Positions 1 to 7,987 of a stretch of DNA of 64,000 nt are shown in pieces (positions within the stretch are counted from its first letter, which is position 1; each line of letters begins with the position of its first letter). Source of the DNA: Chryseobacterium sp. FH2 (GTDB taxonomy: Bacteria > Bacteroidota > Bacteroidia > Flavobacteriales > Weeksellaceae); contig NZ_LFNE01000010.1 in assembly GCF_001045455.1 (NCBI RefSeq), positions 124,001 through 188,000 of the forward strand, in the 5' to 3' direction. The position numbers and the translations under genes are program-made. Below the pieces are notes generated by a model that was not told the DNA's origin, made no database searches, and was given only the letters and a program-made list of their open reading frames with translations.

Positions 1-768
1 AAACCTGAAGGCGTAAAGAATATAGATGAAATCCTTTTAGAATGTGACGGACTGATGGTTGCGCGTGGAGACTTAGGCGTTGAAGTTCCTATGGAAGAAG
101 TTCCTGCCATTCAGAAAACTTTAGTTGAAAAAGCAAGATTTTATTCTAAACCTGTAATTATCGCTACTCAAATGATGGAAACGATGATTAACAGCTTAAC
201 ACCAACAAGAGCGGAAGTAAATGACGTGGCAAACTCTGTATTGGATGGTGCTGATGCGGTGATGCTTTCAGGGGAGACTTCTGTTGGTAGATATCCTGTA
301 CAGGTAGTTGAAAATATGGCTAAAATTGTGAAAAACATTGAAATGACACATTTTTACCAGCACAAAAACGAACCGATCGAAAAAGATTATAATTGTATTG
401 ATGAGAGATTCATCACAAACAGAGTATGTCTTGCAGCGGTAAGAATCGCAAAAACTACAAATGTTGCAGCAATCGTTACATTAACGCATTCTGGTTATAC
501 AGCTTTTCAACTGGCAGCTCACAGGCCAGATTCTCATATCATTGTTTATAGCGGAAATAAGAGAGTTATTACTATGCTGAACCTACTTTGGGGAGTTCAT
601 GCATATTATTATGATATGAAGAAATCTACTGATGAAACAATCATTCAGGTTAATATGCTGACACACAATCATGGTTATATTGAATCCGGAGATTTCGTCA
701 TCAACATCAATGCTACTCCATCTTACGAGGGAGGAAAAACAAATACGTTAAGATTAACTACGGTTTAA
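1..768 (+). CDS. pyk: Pyruvate kinase, C-terminal part (5' end outside window)
   Basis: Pyruvate kinase converts phosphoenolpyruvate and ADP to pyruvate and ATP in glycolysis. The reading frame is already open at base 1, so this is the last 255 residues. The fragment keeps the end of the TIM barrel: the segment MVARGDLGVEVP, which carries substrate and metal ligands in this family, then IIATQMMETM and the signature DVANSVLDGADAVMLSGET. The C-terminal allosteric domain follows and ends at a TAA stop. A strong hairpin terminator lies about 50 bases downstream. The family assignment is near certain; the gene start cannot be judged. Confidence 0.96.
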   Translation, partial: KPEGVKNIDEILLECDGLMVARGDLGVEVPMEEVPAIQKTLVEKARFYSKPVIIATQMMETMINSLTPTRAEVNDVANSVLDGADAVMLSGETSVGRYPVQVVENMAKIVKNIEMTHFYQHKNEPIEKDYNCIDERFITNRVCLAAVRIAKTTNVAAIVTLTHSGYTAFQLAAHRPDSHIIVYSGNKRVITMLNLLWGVHAYYYDMKKSTDETIIQVNMLTHNHGYIESGDFVININATPSYEGGKTNTLRLTTV

Positions 769-820
769 TTAATTAAAACCCAATGAGCTAAAATAAATTA
801 GCTCTTTAATAAAAATAAAA

Positions 821-847
821 ACTCCCGAAAATTTCGGGAGTTTTTTT
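821..847 (+). terminator. Intrinsic terminator after pyk
   Basis: A near-perfect inverted repeat (arms ACTCCCGAAA and TTTCGGGAGT) is followed by seven T. It sits between pyk and the convergent aldehyde dehydrogenase gene. The A-rich left flank means it could also work on the minus strand. Confidence 0.85.
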
Positions 848-874
848 ATGTGTAAACAGAGTCTTTAAAAGTCA

Positions 875-2167
875 TCAGTTTCCGACAATTGTCTTTGCAG
901 TTACAAATTCTTTTAAAGCCAGTAAAGAAAGCTCTGTCCCGTATCCGGAAGCCTTTGTTCCACCGAATGGGAAACGCGGATCTGAGCTCGTCATCCTATT
1001 GATATTTACGGTTCCTGATTCAAGGTTTTCGATAAAGAATAACTGACGATCTTTGTTTTTAGTCCAAACCGAATTTGAAAGTCCGAAAGGAATATTATTT
1101 GCCATTTCCAATGCTTCTTTGTCACTCTCAGCAGTCATTACCATTCCTAGTGGCCCGAATAATTCTTCCTGCAGAATAGGATTTCCTTCTTTCACCCTGA
1201 TCAATCCCGGCTTAAATTCATTATCTGAAATTCTTTCTAATGGAATAATGATTTCAGCACCATTTTCCAATGCTTTTTTAAACTGATTTTCCAAATCATC
1301 TGCCAAATCAGGCCTTGCCATTCCTGCAATTTGTGTTTCTTTATTCATAGGATCATCCGGAACAAATTTTTGGTATTCTTCAATGAATTTTGGTAAAAAT
1401 TCACTTTCAATTTTACGGTCAATGATAAATCTTTTTGCAGCAACACAAGTCTGTCCGCAATTTTGAAGTCTTGCTTTTGCTCCTACTTTTGCAGCTTCAT
1501 CCAAATCAGCATCATCCAACACGATGAAAGCATCACTACCTCCTAATTCAAGTAAAGATTTTTTTATGTTTAAGCCTGCCGTTGCAGCAACTTCTCCTCC
1601 TGCTTTTCCACTACCCGTCAGACTTACACCTTTTACTGCATCGTGTTCAAGAATTTCTTTCACCTCTTTGTGCCCAACCTCAAGATTTTGGAACACCCCT
1701 TCAGGGAATCCCGCCTCTAAAAGAACTTCTTCGATAGCATTTCCGCTCCCGAAACAGATAGAAGCATGTTTCAGAACCACTGTATTTCCTGCCAAAATAG
1801 CAGGTGTTGCAAATCTCAATACTTGCCAGAAAGGAAAATTCCACGGCATTATCCCTAAAATAGTTCCTTTTGGAGTATAATGAACCTCAGAATAATTATA
1901 TTCAGAATCAATTTTTTCCGGCTTTAATATATTTTCAGCATCTGCATAATAATTCATCATTAAAGCACACTTTTCTACCTCAGCAATCGACTGTGAAATT
2001 GGTTTATTCATTTCCTTTGTAATGATTATACCAAATTTTTCTGAATTATTCTTCAAAATTTCAGCCGCCTTTGCAATTAATTTCTGTCTGTCTTCGAATG
2101 GTATTTTTTTCCATTCTGAAAATGCCTTATCTGCTTTGATAAGTTTATTTTCAATTAATTGTTCCAT
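875..2167 (-). CDS. NAD(P)-dependent aldehyde dehydrogenase, succinate-semialdehyde type
   Basis: Aldehyde dehydrogenase superfamily, closest in layout to the short Sad/YneI-like succinate-semialdehyde dehydrogenases, which oxidise an aldehyde to the acid with NAD(P). Visible catalytic parts are the PWNFPFW segment with Asn110, the ELGG motif with general base Glu207, and the nucleophile in NCGQTC (Cys241). At 430 residues it is slightly shorter than the usual 455-460, because the N-terminal strand before the first helix is missing. The ATG at 2167 has AGGA nine bases upstream, which supports this start. It is transcribed alone, convergent with pyk. The exact substrate is inferred and could be another short-chain semialdehyde. 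Confidence 0.88.
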   Translation of the reverse strand: MEQLIENKLIKADKAFSEWKKIPFEDRQKLIAKAAEILKNNSEKFGIIITKEMNKPISQSIAEVEKCALMMNYYADAENILKPEKIDSEYNYSEVHYTPKGTILGIMPWNFPFWQVLRFATPAILAGNTVVLKHASICFGSGNAIEEVLLEAGFPEGVFQNLEVGHKEVKEILEHDAVKGVSLTGSGKAGGEVAATAGLNIKKSLLELGGSDAFIVLDDADLDEAAKVGAKARLQNCGQTCVAAKRFIIDRKIESEFLPKFIEEYQKFVPDDPMNKETQIAGMARPDLADDLENQFKKALENGAEIIIPLERISDNEFKPGLIRVKEGNPILQEELFGPLGMVMTAESDKEALEMANNIPFGLSNSVWTKNKDRQLFFIENLESGTVNINRMTSSDPRFPFGGTKASGYGTELSLLALKEFVTAKTIVGN

Positions 2168-2307
2168 AATATAATTCCTGTTTTCAAATTCAAATAATGA
2201 ATTTATTAATGCCTTTATTTTAAAAGCATCATGAAAGCAACAAATTTTGTTCCTTCCATTTAAATAAAATAATGATTTTTTCTATCAATTGAATATAATT
2301 TTCTAGC

Positions 2308-3231
2308 CTAAATCATAAACCATTCATTTATAAGACATGCCGCCAGTCTCGCTGTTCTGTCCTGAATATCATAAATAGGATTGACTTCCGCTACATCTAA
2401 AGCCAACAGTTTTTTATTTTGTAAAATATGTCTGTAAAAATGCATAAATGTAGTGTCTGCAAAAATTCCATTATAAGCAGAAGCTGAAACTCCCGGTGCA
2501 ATAGAAGCATTAAAAACATCCATACAAATTGTGAGATAAGCATAATCAACATTATCCAGCAATTCATCAATTCTTTGGTAAACTGAAGGAAGATTTTCAA
2601 AAAATAACTCATCTGCAAGAATGTATTTCATTCCATATTGATGAGCTGTATCAAACAACTTCAATGTGTTTGAATTTCTCTGAATTCCAATATGTAGAGA
2701 ATTGATTTCGCCTTCCTGGGCAATTTGCCAGAATCCGGTTCCTGAGCTCACTCCTATTCCATCTTCAGGCTGTCTGTTATCAAAATGGGCATCAATATTA
2801 ATAATCCCGATTTTCTGCTCAGGAAAAGCCGTTTTTACGCCTAGATAATGGGCATAGGTTACTTCATGCCCTCCACTTAAAACAAGTGACTTTCCTCCTT
2901 TTAATAGAACTTTAGAAACATTTTTGGCAAGATTATTTTGAGTATTTTCCAAATTACCATCATCACAGGTAATATTTCCAAAATCAAGCAATGAAAAATC
3001 AGGAAATATCACCGGAAAATTGGCCATATTTTTTCGGATAATATCCGGAGCATCTTTTGCGCCCTGTCTTCCTTTATTTCTACGAACACCTTCATCCACA
3101 GCAAATCCGTGTAAAACGAAATTATTAGTTGAAATCATATCGTAATCGCTTTCTATTTTCACTCTTTGAAATATTCTGTGGTAAAGAAGTTCTTCCCCAT
3201 CTAATCTGCCTTGCCAAATATTGTTCATCAT
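2308..3231 (-). CDS. hutG: Formimidoylglutamase (arginase/agmatinase superfamily)
   Basis: Ureohydrolase-fold enzyme. The likely reaction is N-formimino-L-glutamate to glutamate and formamide, the last step of histidine degradation. Manganese-binding motifs of the superfamily are present: GGHEVTY (His122) and NIDAHFD (Asp147, His149, Asp151). The third motif reads CMDVFNASIAPG, so the first position of the usual Asp-x-Asp pair is Cys236 while Asp238 is kept. At 307 residues it has the normal family length. It lies 79 bp downstream of hutI in the same direction, which supports the hut role over arginase or agmatinase. Two adjacent ATG codons (3231 and 3228) could start it. Confidence 0.85.
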   Translation of the reverse strand: MMNNIWQGRLDGEELLYHRIFQRVKIESDYDMISTNNFVLHGFAVDEGVRRNKGRQGAKDAPDIIRKNMANFPVIFPDFSLLDFGNITCDDGNLENTQNNLAKNVSKVLLKGGKSLVLSGGHEVTYAHYLGVKTAFPEQKIGIINIDAHFDNRQPEDGIGVSSGTGFWQIAQEGEINSLHIGIQRNSNTLKLFDTAHQYGMKYILADELFFENLPSVYQRIDELLDNVDYAYLTICMDVFNASIAPGVSASAYNGIFADTTFMHFYRHILQNKKLLALDVAEVNPIYDIQDRTARLAACLINEWFMI

Positions 3232-3310
3232 TAATTGATTTTGTGTATATGTGTTTTAATTGTCATGCTGAGAGCATACGGGCTATATAAGTCCTAAATT
3301 AAGAGTTATT

Positions 3311-4534
3311 TTAAATTCTATTTCCGTCAATATATATACTTTCAGCTTTCAGACTTCCCTGGTTATAAAGGATATTCTGAAAATTGTTTGTTTTAAAAGT
3401 TATAAAATCTGCTTTCCATCCTTCTTCTAATTTTCCTCTGTCTTCCAAACCAAGTGCAAATGCTGAACGAAATGTAATTCCCGCCAAAACCTCTGCAGTG
3501 GTCAACTTCTCAAATGTTGCTAAAACGGAGGCTTGGGTAATTAAATTTCCCATTGGTGCTGAACCCGGGTTCCAATCGCTTGCAATCGCCAGAATTGCTC
3601 CTGCATCCAATAATTTTCTAGCCGGGGTAAATTTTTCACCTAATCCTAAACTTGCACCCGGAAGAGCTGTTGCAACTGTATTGGATTGGGCTAAAAACTT
3701 TATATCTTCATCAATCGTAGCTTCCAGATGATCTGCAGATTTTGCACCAACTTCTACTGCAATTCTTGAGCTTCCAGGCGTAAATTGGTCTGCATGTACT
3801 GTAATTTCAAAACCTAAGCTTTTAGTTTTAAGTAAGAAATCTCTACTTTCTTCAGGCTGAAATGCTGATTTTTCAATGAAAATATCCACACGCTTTGCCA
3901 GATCTTCCCCTTTTACTGTTGGTAAAATTTCAGTTAAAATATAATTTAAATATTCTTCGTTATTACCAGCAAAATCTCTTGGCTTCAGATGTGCCGAAAG
4001 ACAAGTCGGAACTAAGGTTGCCTTTGTTCTTTCCTGAGCTTTTTTTATCATTCGAAGCATTTTCAACTCATTTTCTACATCTAAACCATACCCGCTTTTT
4101 ATTTCAATAGTTGTAATACCCAGAGAAATTAAAAAGTCAATTCTTTCTAATAAAGTTTTTAATAATTCTTCCTCCGAAGCGTCTCTTGTATGCTGAACAG
4201 AGCTCCAGATTCCTCCCCCGCTTTCAGCAATTTCAAGATAAGTCTTCCCGGCATTACGCATAGCAAAATCATTTGCGCGATTTCCTCCAAAACAAATATG
4301 TGTGTGAGAATCAACAAAAGCAGGAAGAACGATGTGTTCTTCTTCGATCATTTCAATCTCTATATTTTGATTTTCAGATTTCAGGGTTTCAAAATTTCCT
4401 ATTCTTTGGATTTTTTTATTATCAACTAAAATTCCTCCATCAACAATGATTTCAAGTTGTTCGTCAGACAGCTTTCCTCTTAACGGAAGATTGGCAAGTG
4501 TTATAACTTGCTTAAATGGACCTATAAGTTTCAT
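3311..4534 (-). CDS. hutI: Imidazolonepropionase
   Basis: Amidohydrolase-superfamily enzyme that opens imidazolone-5-propionate to N-formimino-L-glutamate in histidine breakdown. At 407 residues it matches the family length. The zinc site motif DSHTHICFGGNR (His77, His79) is followed by KSGYGLDVENELKML, the later metal histidine in VHADQF, and the catalytic Asp in ASDWNPGSAPMGN. It precedes hutG on the same strand with no terminator between, so the two are probably cotranscribed. hutU and hutH are not in the window. It is divergent from ruvB across 145 bp. Confidence 0.95.
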   Translation of the reverse strand: MKLIGPFKQVITLANLPLRGKLSDEQLEIIVDGGILVDNKKIQRIGNFETLKSENQNIEIEMIEEEHIVLPAFVDSHTHICFGGNRANDFAMRNAGKTYLEIAESGGGIWSSVQHTRDASEEELLKTLLERIDFLISLGITTIEIKSGYGLDVENELKMLRMIKKAQERTKATLVPTCLSAHLKPRDFAGNNEEYLNYILTEILPTVKGEDLAKRVDIFIEKSAFQPEESRDFLLKTKSLGFEITVHADQFTPGSSRIAVEVGAKSADHLEATIDEDIKFLAQSNTVATALPGASLGLGEKFTPARKLLDAGAILAIASDWNPGSAPMGNLITQASVLATFEKLTTAEVLAGITFRSAFALGLEDRGKLEEGWKADFITFKTNNFQNILYNQGSLKAESIYIDGNRI

Positions 4535-4651
4535 TATGTATTATTAAGACTAAAAGTCTGTTTTTTATAAAAATTTCTTCTCTCAAAAATACTTAAAATA
4601 TCTCTTCTTCTCAAATCTTAATTTCAGCTATAAACCTTAACCTAAATTTCC

Positions 4652-4659
4652 TATCTTTG
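4652..4659 (+). promoter_or_regulatory. Candidate -7 promoter element for ruvB
   Basis: TATCTTTG matches the Bacteroidota consensus TAnnTTTG and ends 20 bases before the ruvB ATG. No clear TTTG element is seen at the -33 position, so support is moderate. Confidence 0.5.
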
Positions 4660-4679
4660 AAGTAAATGAAATTGAATTA

Positions 4680-5702
4680 ATGCCAGATTTCTTACACCCA
4701 GATAAAGAAAATTATTCCCGCGAAGAGCTCATACAGGAAGATCAAATTCGTCCTCAGAGCTTTAAGGATTTTGCAGGACAAAGAAAAACTTTGGAAAACC
4801 TCGAAGTTTTTGTCACTGCTGCCAAAAAACGTGGCGGAGCGCTTGATCATGTTCTATTGCACGGCCCTCCAGGTCTGGGCAAAACAACTTTAGCAAATAT
4901 TATTGCCAACGAACTTGGCGTAAACTGTAAAATCACTTCAGGTCCCGTATTGGATAAACCCGGAAGTTTGGCCGGCTTATTAACCAATCTGGAAGAAAAC
5001 GATGTTCTTTTCATTGATGAAATTCACCGACTTTCACCTATCGTGGAAGAATATTTGTATTCAGCGATGGAAGATTATAAAATAGATATCATGCTTGAAA
5101 CCGGTCCGAATGCCAGAAGCGTTCAGATTGGGCTGAATCCTTTTACATTAGTTGGTGCCACTACCCGAAGCGGAATGCTTACAAAACCAATGCTGGCAAG
5201 ATTTGGTATTCAAAGCAGACTGGAATATTATACCGTTGAGCTTTTATCAATGATCATTCAAAGAAGCTCAAGAGTTTTGGGGGTGAAAATTTATGAAGAT
5301 GCAGCGATTGAAATTGCAAGAAGAAGCCGTGGAACCCCAAGAATCGCGAATGCTCTTTTGAGAAGAGTCCGAGATTTTGCCGAAATAAAAGGAAACGGTG
5401 AAATTGAAATTAATATTACCAAATATGCTTTAAATTCATTAAATGTAGATGAATTCGGGTTAGATGAAATGGATAATAAAATCATGCGTGTTATGATTGA
5501 AAATTTCAAAGGAAAACCTGTCGGAATTTCGGCTTTGGCAACATCCATTGCAGAAAATCCTGAAACACTGGAAGAAGTTTATGAACCGTTTTTAATTCAG
5601 GAAGGGTTTATTATCAGAACTCCGAGAGGCAGAGAAGTCACCGAAAAAGCATACAAACATTTGAATATTGCCATACCCAGAAATCCAGGAGAATTATTTT
5701 AA
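4680..5702 (+). CDS. ruvB: Holliday junction branch-migration ATPase RuvB
   Basis: Hexameric AAA+ motor that drives branch migration of Holliday junctions with RuvA during recombinational repair. At 340 residues it has the standard length. Walker A is GPPGLGKT (62-69), Walker B is FIDEIHR (112-118), the sensor segment is GATTRSGML, and the C-terminal winged helix ends near [13 protein letters not shown]. It heads a tight forward operon with the PaiB-like gene (3-base gap), a metallo-hydrolase and coaE. ruvA and ruvC are not in the window. Confidence 0.98.
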   Translation: MPDFLHPDKENYSREELIQEDQIRPQSFKDFAGQRKTLENLEVFVTAAKKRGGALDHVLLHGPPGLGKTTLANIIANELGVNCKITSGPVLDKPGSLAGLLTNLEENDVLFIDEIHRLSPIVEEYLYSAMEDYKIDIMLETGPNARSVQIGLNPFTLVGATTRSGMLTKPMLARFGIQSRLEYYTVELLSMIIQRSSRVLGVKIYEDAAIEIARRSRGTPRIANALLRRVRDFAEIKGNGEIEINITKYALNSLNVDEFGLDEMDNKIMRVMIENFKGKPVGISALATSIAENPETLEEVYEPFLIQEGFIIRTPRGREVTEKAYKHLNIAIPRNPGELF

Positions 5703-5705
5703 ATC

Positions 5706-6317
5706 ATGTTTATTCCTAAATTATATAAAAGTGAAGATTATAACCTGATGAAAGAAATCATCAGAGAAAATTCTTTTGCTTTATTAATTTCTTCTGTTGA
5801 TAAAATCAGAGCAACACATTCTATGATGATGCTGAATGAAGATGATACAGAAAATATTTATATTGAAAGTCATATTTCGAGAGCAAATCCGCAGGCAAAA
5901 ATCTTGAAAAACGGAGATGACGTTCTTTGTGACTTTTTGGGAGTGCATACTTATATTTCGAGCAGTTGGTATGACCATATCAATGTTTCAACCTGGAATT
6001 ATGAAGCCGTGCAGATTTATGGAAAAGTTGAATTGATGAATCAGGAAGAATTGTACAAACATTTAGATAAATTGACTTCCAAATACGAAAAATTTCAGCA
6101 ATGCCCGATGATGGTGAAAGATATGGGAAAAGAATTTGTGGAGAAAGAAATGAAAGGTGCTTTTGGTTTAAAAATTATTCCTACAGAGATTTTTATTAAA
6201 CAAAAACTTTCTCAGAACAGGAAAGCACATGATTTCCAAAATATCATTTCAAATCTTGAAAATGGCGACGAAAATGGAAAGAAAATTGCTGAGAAAATGA
6301 AATTATTGATTAAATAA
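5706..6317 (+). CDS. PaiB-like FMN-binding protein
   Basis: PaiB/transcriptional-regulator-like family with a split-barrel flavin-binding fold. In Bacillus, PaiB was described as a negative regulator of sporulation and degradative enzymes; the role here is unknown. Family motifs are the N-terminal FIPKLY, HISRANPQ in the middle, SSWYDHINVSTWNY, and KLSQNR near residue 190. At 203 residues it has normal length. It starts 3 bases after the ruvB stop, so it is cotranscribed with ruvB. It may be a flavin-dependent enzyme rather than a DNA-binding regulator, since no helix-turn-helix is evident. Confidence 0.85.
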   Translation: MFIPKLYKSEDYNLMKEIIRENSFALLISSVDKIRATHSMMMLNEDDTENIYIESHISRANPQAKILKNGDDVLCDFLGVHTYISSSWYDHINVSTWNYEAVQIYGKVELMNQEELYKHLDKLTSKYEKFQQCPMMVKDMGKEFVEKEMKGAFGLKIIPTEIFIKQKLSQNRKAHDFQNIISNLENGDENGKKIAEKMKLLIK

Positions 6318-6340
6318 TACATTATAAAACTTAATATTAT

Positions 6341-7207
6341 ATGAAACTATATCCAATACAATGTGGAAAATTTAAATTAGATGGCGGTGCCATGTTTGGA
6401 GTCGTCCCAAAGAGTCTGTGGGAAAAAACTAACCCTGCAGACGAAAAAAACTTAATAGAACTAGGAACCCGTTCCCTTCTTGTAGAAGACGGAAAGAAAT
6501 TAATCTTGATTGATTGCGGCCTTGGGAACAAACAGGACGACAAATTCTTCGGTCACTATTCGCTTTGGGGTGATGATAATTTAGACAAAAACCTGAAAAA
6601 ATATGGTTTTGTGAGGGAAGATATAACGGATGTTTTCCTGACTCATCTTCACTTCGACCATTGTGGTGGGGCTATTGAATGGAACGATGACAAAACAGGT
6701 TACAGACCAGCGTTCAAAAACGCACAGTTTTGGACAAATGAAAATCACTGGCAATGGGCAACAGAACCTAATGCAAGAGAAAAAGCAAGCTTTTTAAAAG
6801 AAAATATCATTCCGATTCAGGAAAGCGGACAACTGAATTTTTTACCACTTCCTACTACCGGAAACTATAGTTTTGCCCCGGATTTGAAAATGGACGTAAT
6901 TTTTGTTGACGGTCATACAGAGAAACAGATGTTACCTGTCCTTCAATATCAGGATAAAACGGTTGTTTTTGCTGCAGATTTGATTCCTACAGTTGGACAT
7001 ATCAATCAGGTGTATGTAATGGGGTATGATACCAGACCACTTTTAACTTTAGAAGAAAAAGGAAAATTCTTAAAACAGTGTGTGGATAATGAATATTTAT
7101 TGTTTTTTGAACATGATGCCCATAATGAATTGGCAAGCCTTAAAATGACAGAAAAAGGAGTGAGACTTGATGAGACATTTAGCTTTAATGATGTTTTTGG
7201 ATATTAA
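6341..7207 (+). CDS. Metallo-beta-lactamase-fold hydrolase
   Basis: MBL-fold protein of 288 residues. The binuclear zinc motif is THLHFDHCGG (His102, His104, Asp106, His107); further ligands probably lie in FVDGHTEKQ, FAADLIP and the late FFEHDAHN. The arrangement resembles lactonase-like MBL enzymes such as the quorum-quenching AiiA group, but the substrate cannot be read from sequence. No signal peptide is seen, so it should be cytoplasmic. It is the third gene of the ruvB operon, 23 bases after the PaiB-like gene and 3 bases before coaE. Confidence 0.85.
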   Translation: MKLYPIQCGKFKLDGGAMFGVVPKSLWEKTNPADEKNLIELGTRSLLVEDGKKLILIDCGLGNKQDDKFFGHYSLWGDDNLDKNLKKYGFVREDITDVFLTHLHFDHCGGAIEWNDDKTGYRPAFKNAQFWTNENHWQWATEPNAREKASFLKENIIPIQESGQLNFLPLPTTGNYSFAPDLKMDVIFVDGHTEKQMLPVLQYQDKTVVFAADLIPTVGHINQVYVMGYDTRPLLTLEEKGKFLKQCVDNEYLLFFEHDAHNELASLKMTEKGVRLDETFSFNDVFGY

Positions 7208-7210
7208 ATT

Positions 7211-7846
7211 ATGGAAGAATTACATTCAGAAACTCAGAAAGTAGAACCAGACCCATTATCAACATCAAAAATTATTGGTTTAACAGGGGGAATAGGTTCG
7301 GGAAAATCTACCGTTGCAAAATTCATTGAAGAATGCGGGTTTCCGGTCTATTATTCGGATGACAGGGCAAAAACAATTGTCAATGAGAATGATGATTTAA
7401 AGATAAAAATCAAAGAACTTATAGGTGAAAAAGCCTATACCGAAAATGGTGTTTATGATAGAAAATTTGTGGCTGAAAAAGTTTTTAATAATAAAGATTT
7501 ACTCCATAGCTTAAATGAAATCATTCACCCTGCCGTTCGAATTGATTTTGAAAACTGGGTGAAAAAACAGACTCAATATTTAGTTTTTAAAGAAACCGCT
7601 TTATTGTTTGAATTAAGACTAAACAAAGAATGCTATAAATCTCTTTTGGTAACAGCAGAAGATAATATAAGAGCTAAAAGGGTAATGGATAGAGACGGTA
7701 AAACTTATCGCGAAGTAGAAGCCGTAATGGAGAAGCAAATGCCCGAAAAAGACAAGATAAAACTGGCTGACTATATCATTTACAACAATACCAATTTAGA
7801 AGATTTAAAAGAACAAACCGAAAAAATAATCTTTGAGATTGAATAA
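7211..7846 (+). CDS. coaE: Dephospho-CoA kinase
   Basis: Last enzyme of coenzyme A synthesis; it phosphorylates the 3'-hydroxyl of dephospho-CoA. The P-loop GGIGSGKST is at residues 26-34, followed by the family segments YYSDDRAK and NEIIHPAVR and the lid region around RAKRVMDRDGK. The protein has 211 residues with about 20 extra residues before the P-loop strand. No other ATG lies closer to the P-loop, and the ATG sits 3 bases after the previous stop, so the extension looks real. It is the last gene of the operon and a hairpin terminator follows directly. Confidence 0.95.
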   Translation: MEELHSETQKVEPDPLSTSKIIGLTGGIGSGKSTVAKFIEECGFPVYYSDDRAKTIVNENDDLKIKIKELIGEKAYTENGVYDRKFVAEKVFNNKDLLHSLNEIIHPAVRIDFENWVKKQTQYLVFKETALLFELRLNKECYKSLLVTAEDNIRAKRVMDRDGKTYREVEAVMEKQMPEKDKIKLADYIIYNNTNLEDLKEQTEKIIFEIE

Positions 7847-7855
7847 AAAAATCAG

Positions 7856-7887
7856 ACTCGTTGGATATTGTTCTGACGAGTTTTTTT
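7856..7887 (+). terminator. Intrinsic terminator after coaE
   Basis: Arms ACTCGT (7856-7861) and ACGAGT (7876-7881) are followed by a run of T, ten bases after the coaE stop. Confidence 0.7.
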
Positions 7888-7914
7888 CTTTTTACAATTT
7901 TTAAGTTGCCATCT

Positions 7915-7948
7915 AAAAAAAATAGGCTCTCATTTCTGAGAGCCTATT
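7915..7948 (-). terminator. Intrinsic terminator for the 2128-residue protease gene
   Basis: Perfect 11-bp arms AATAGGCTCTC and GAGAGCCTATT at 7921-7948. On the minus strand the hairpin is followed by six T, so it ends transcription of the large gene at 7988-14374. Confidence 0.85.
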
Positions 7949-7987
7949 CCTATAAGGTAAATAATGAATTCATTATTTATTTAATGA

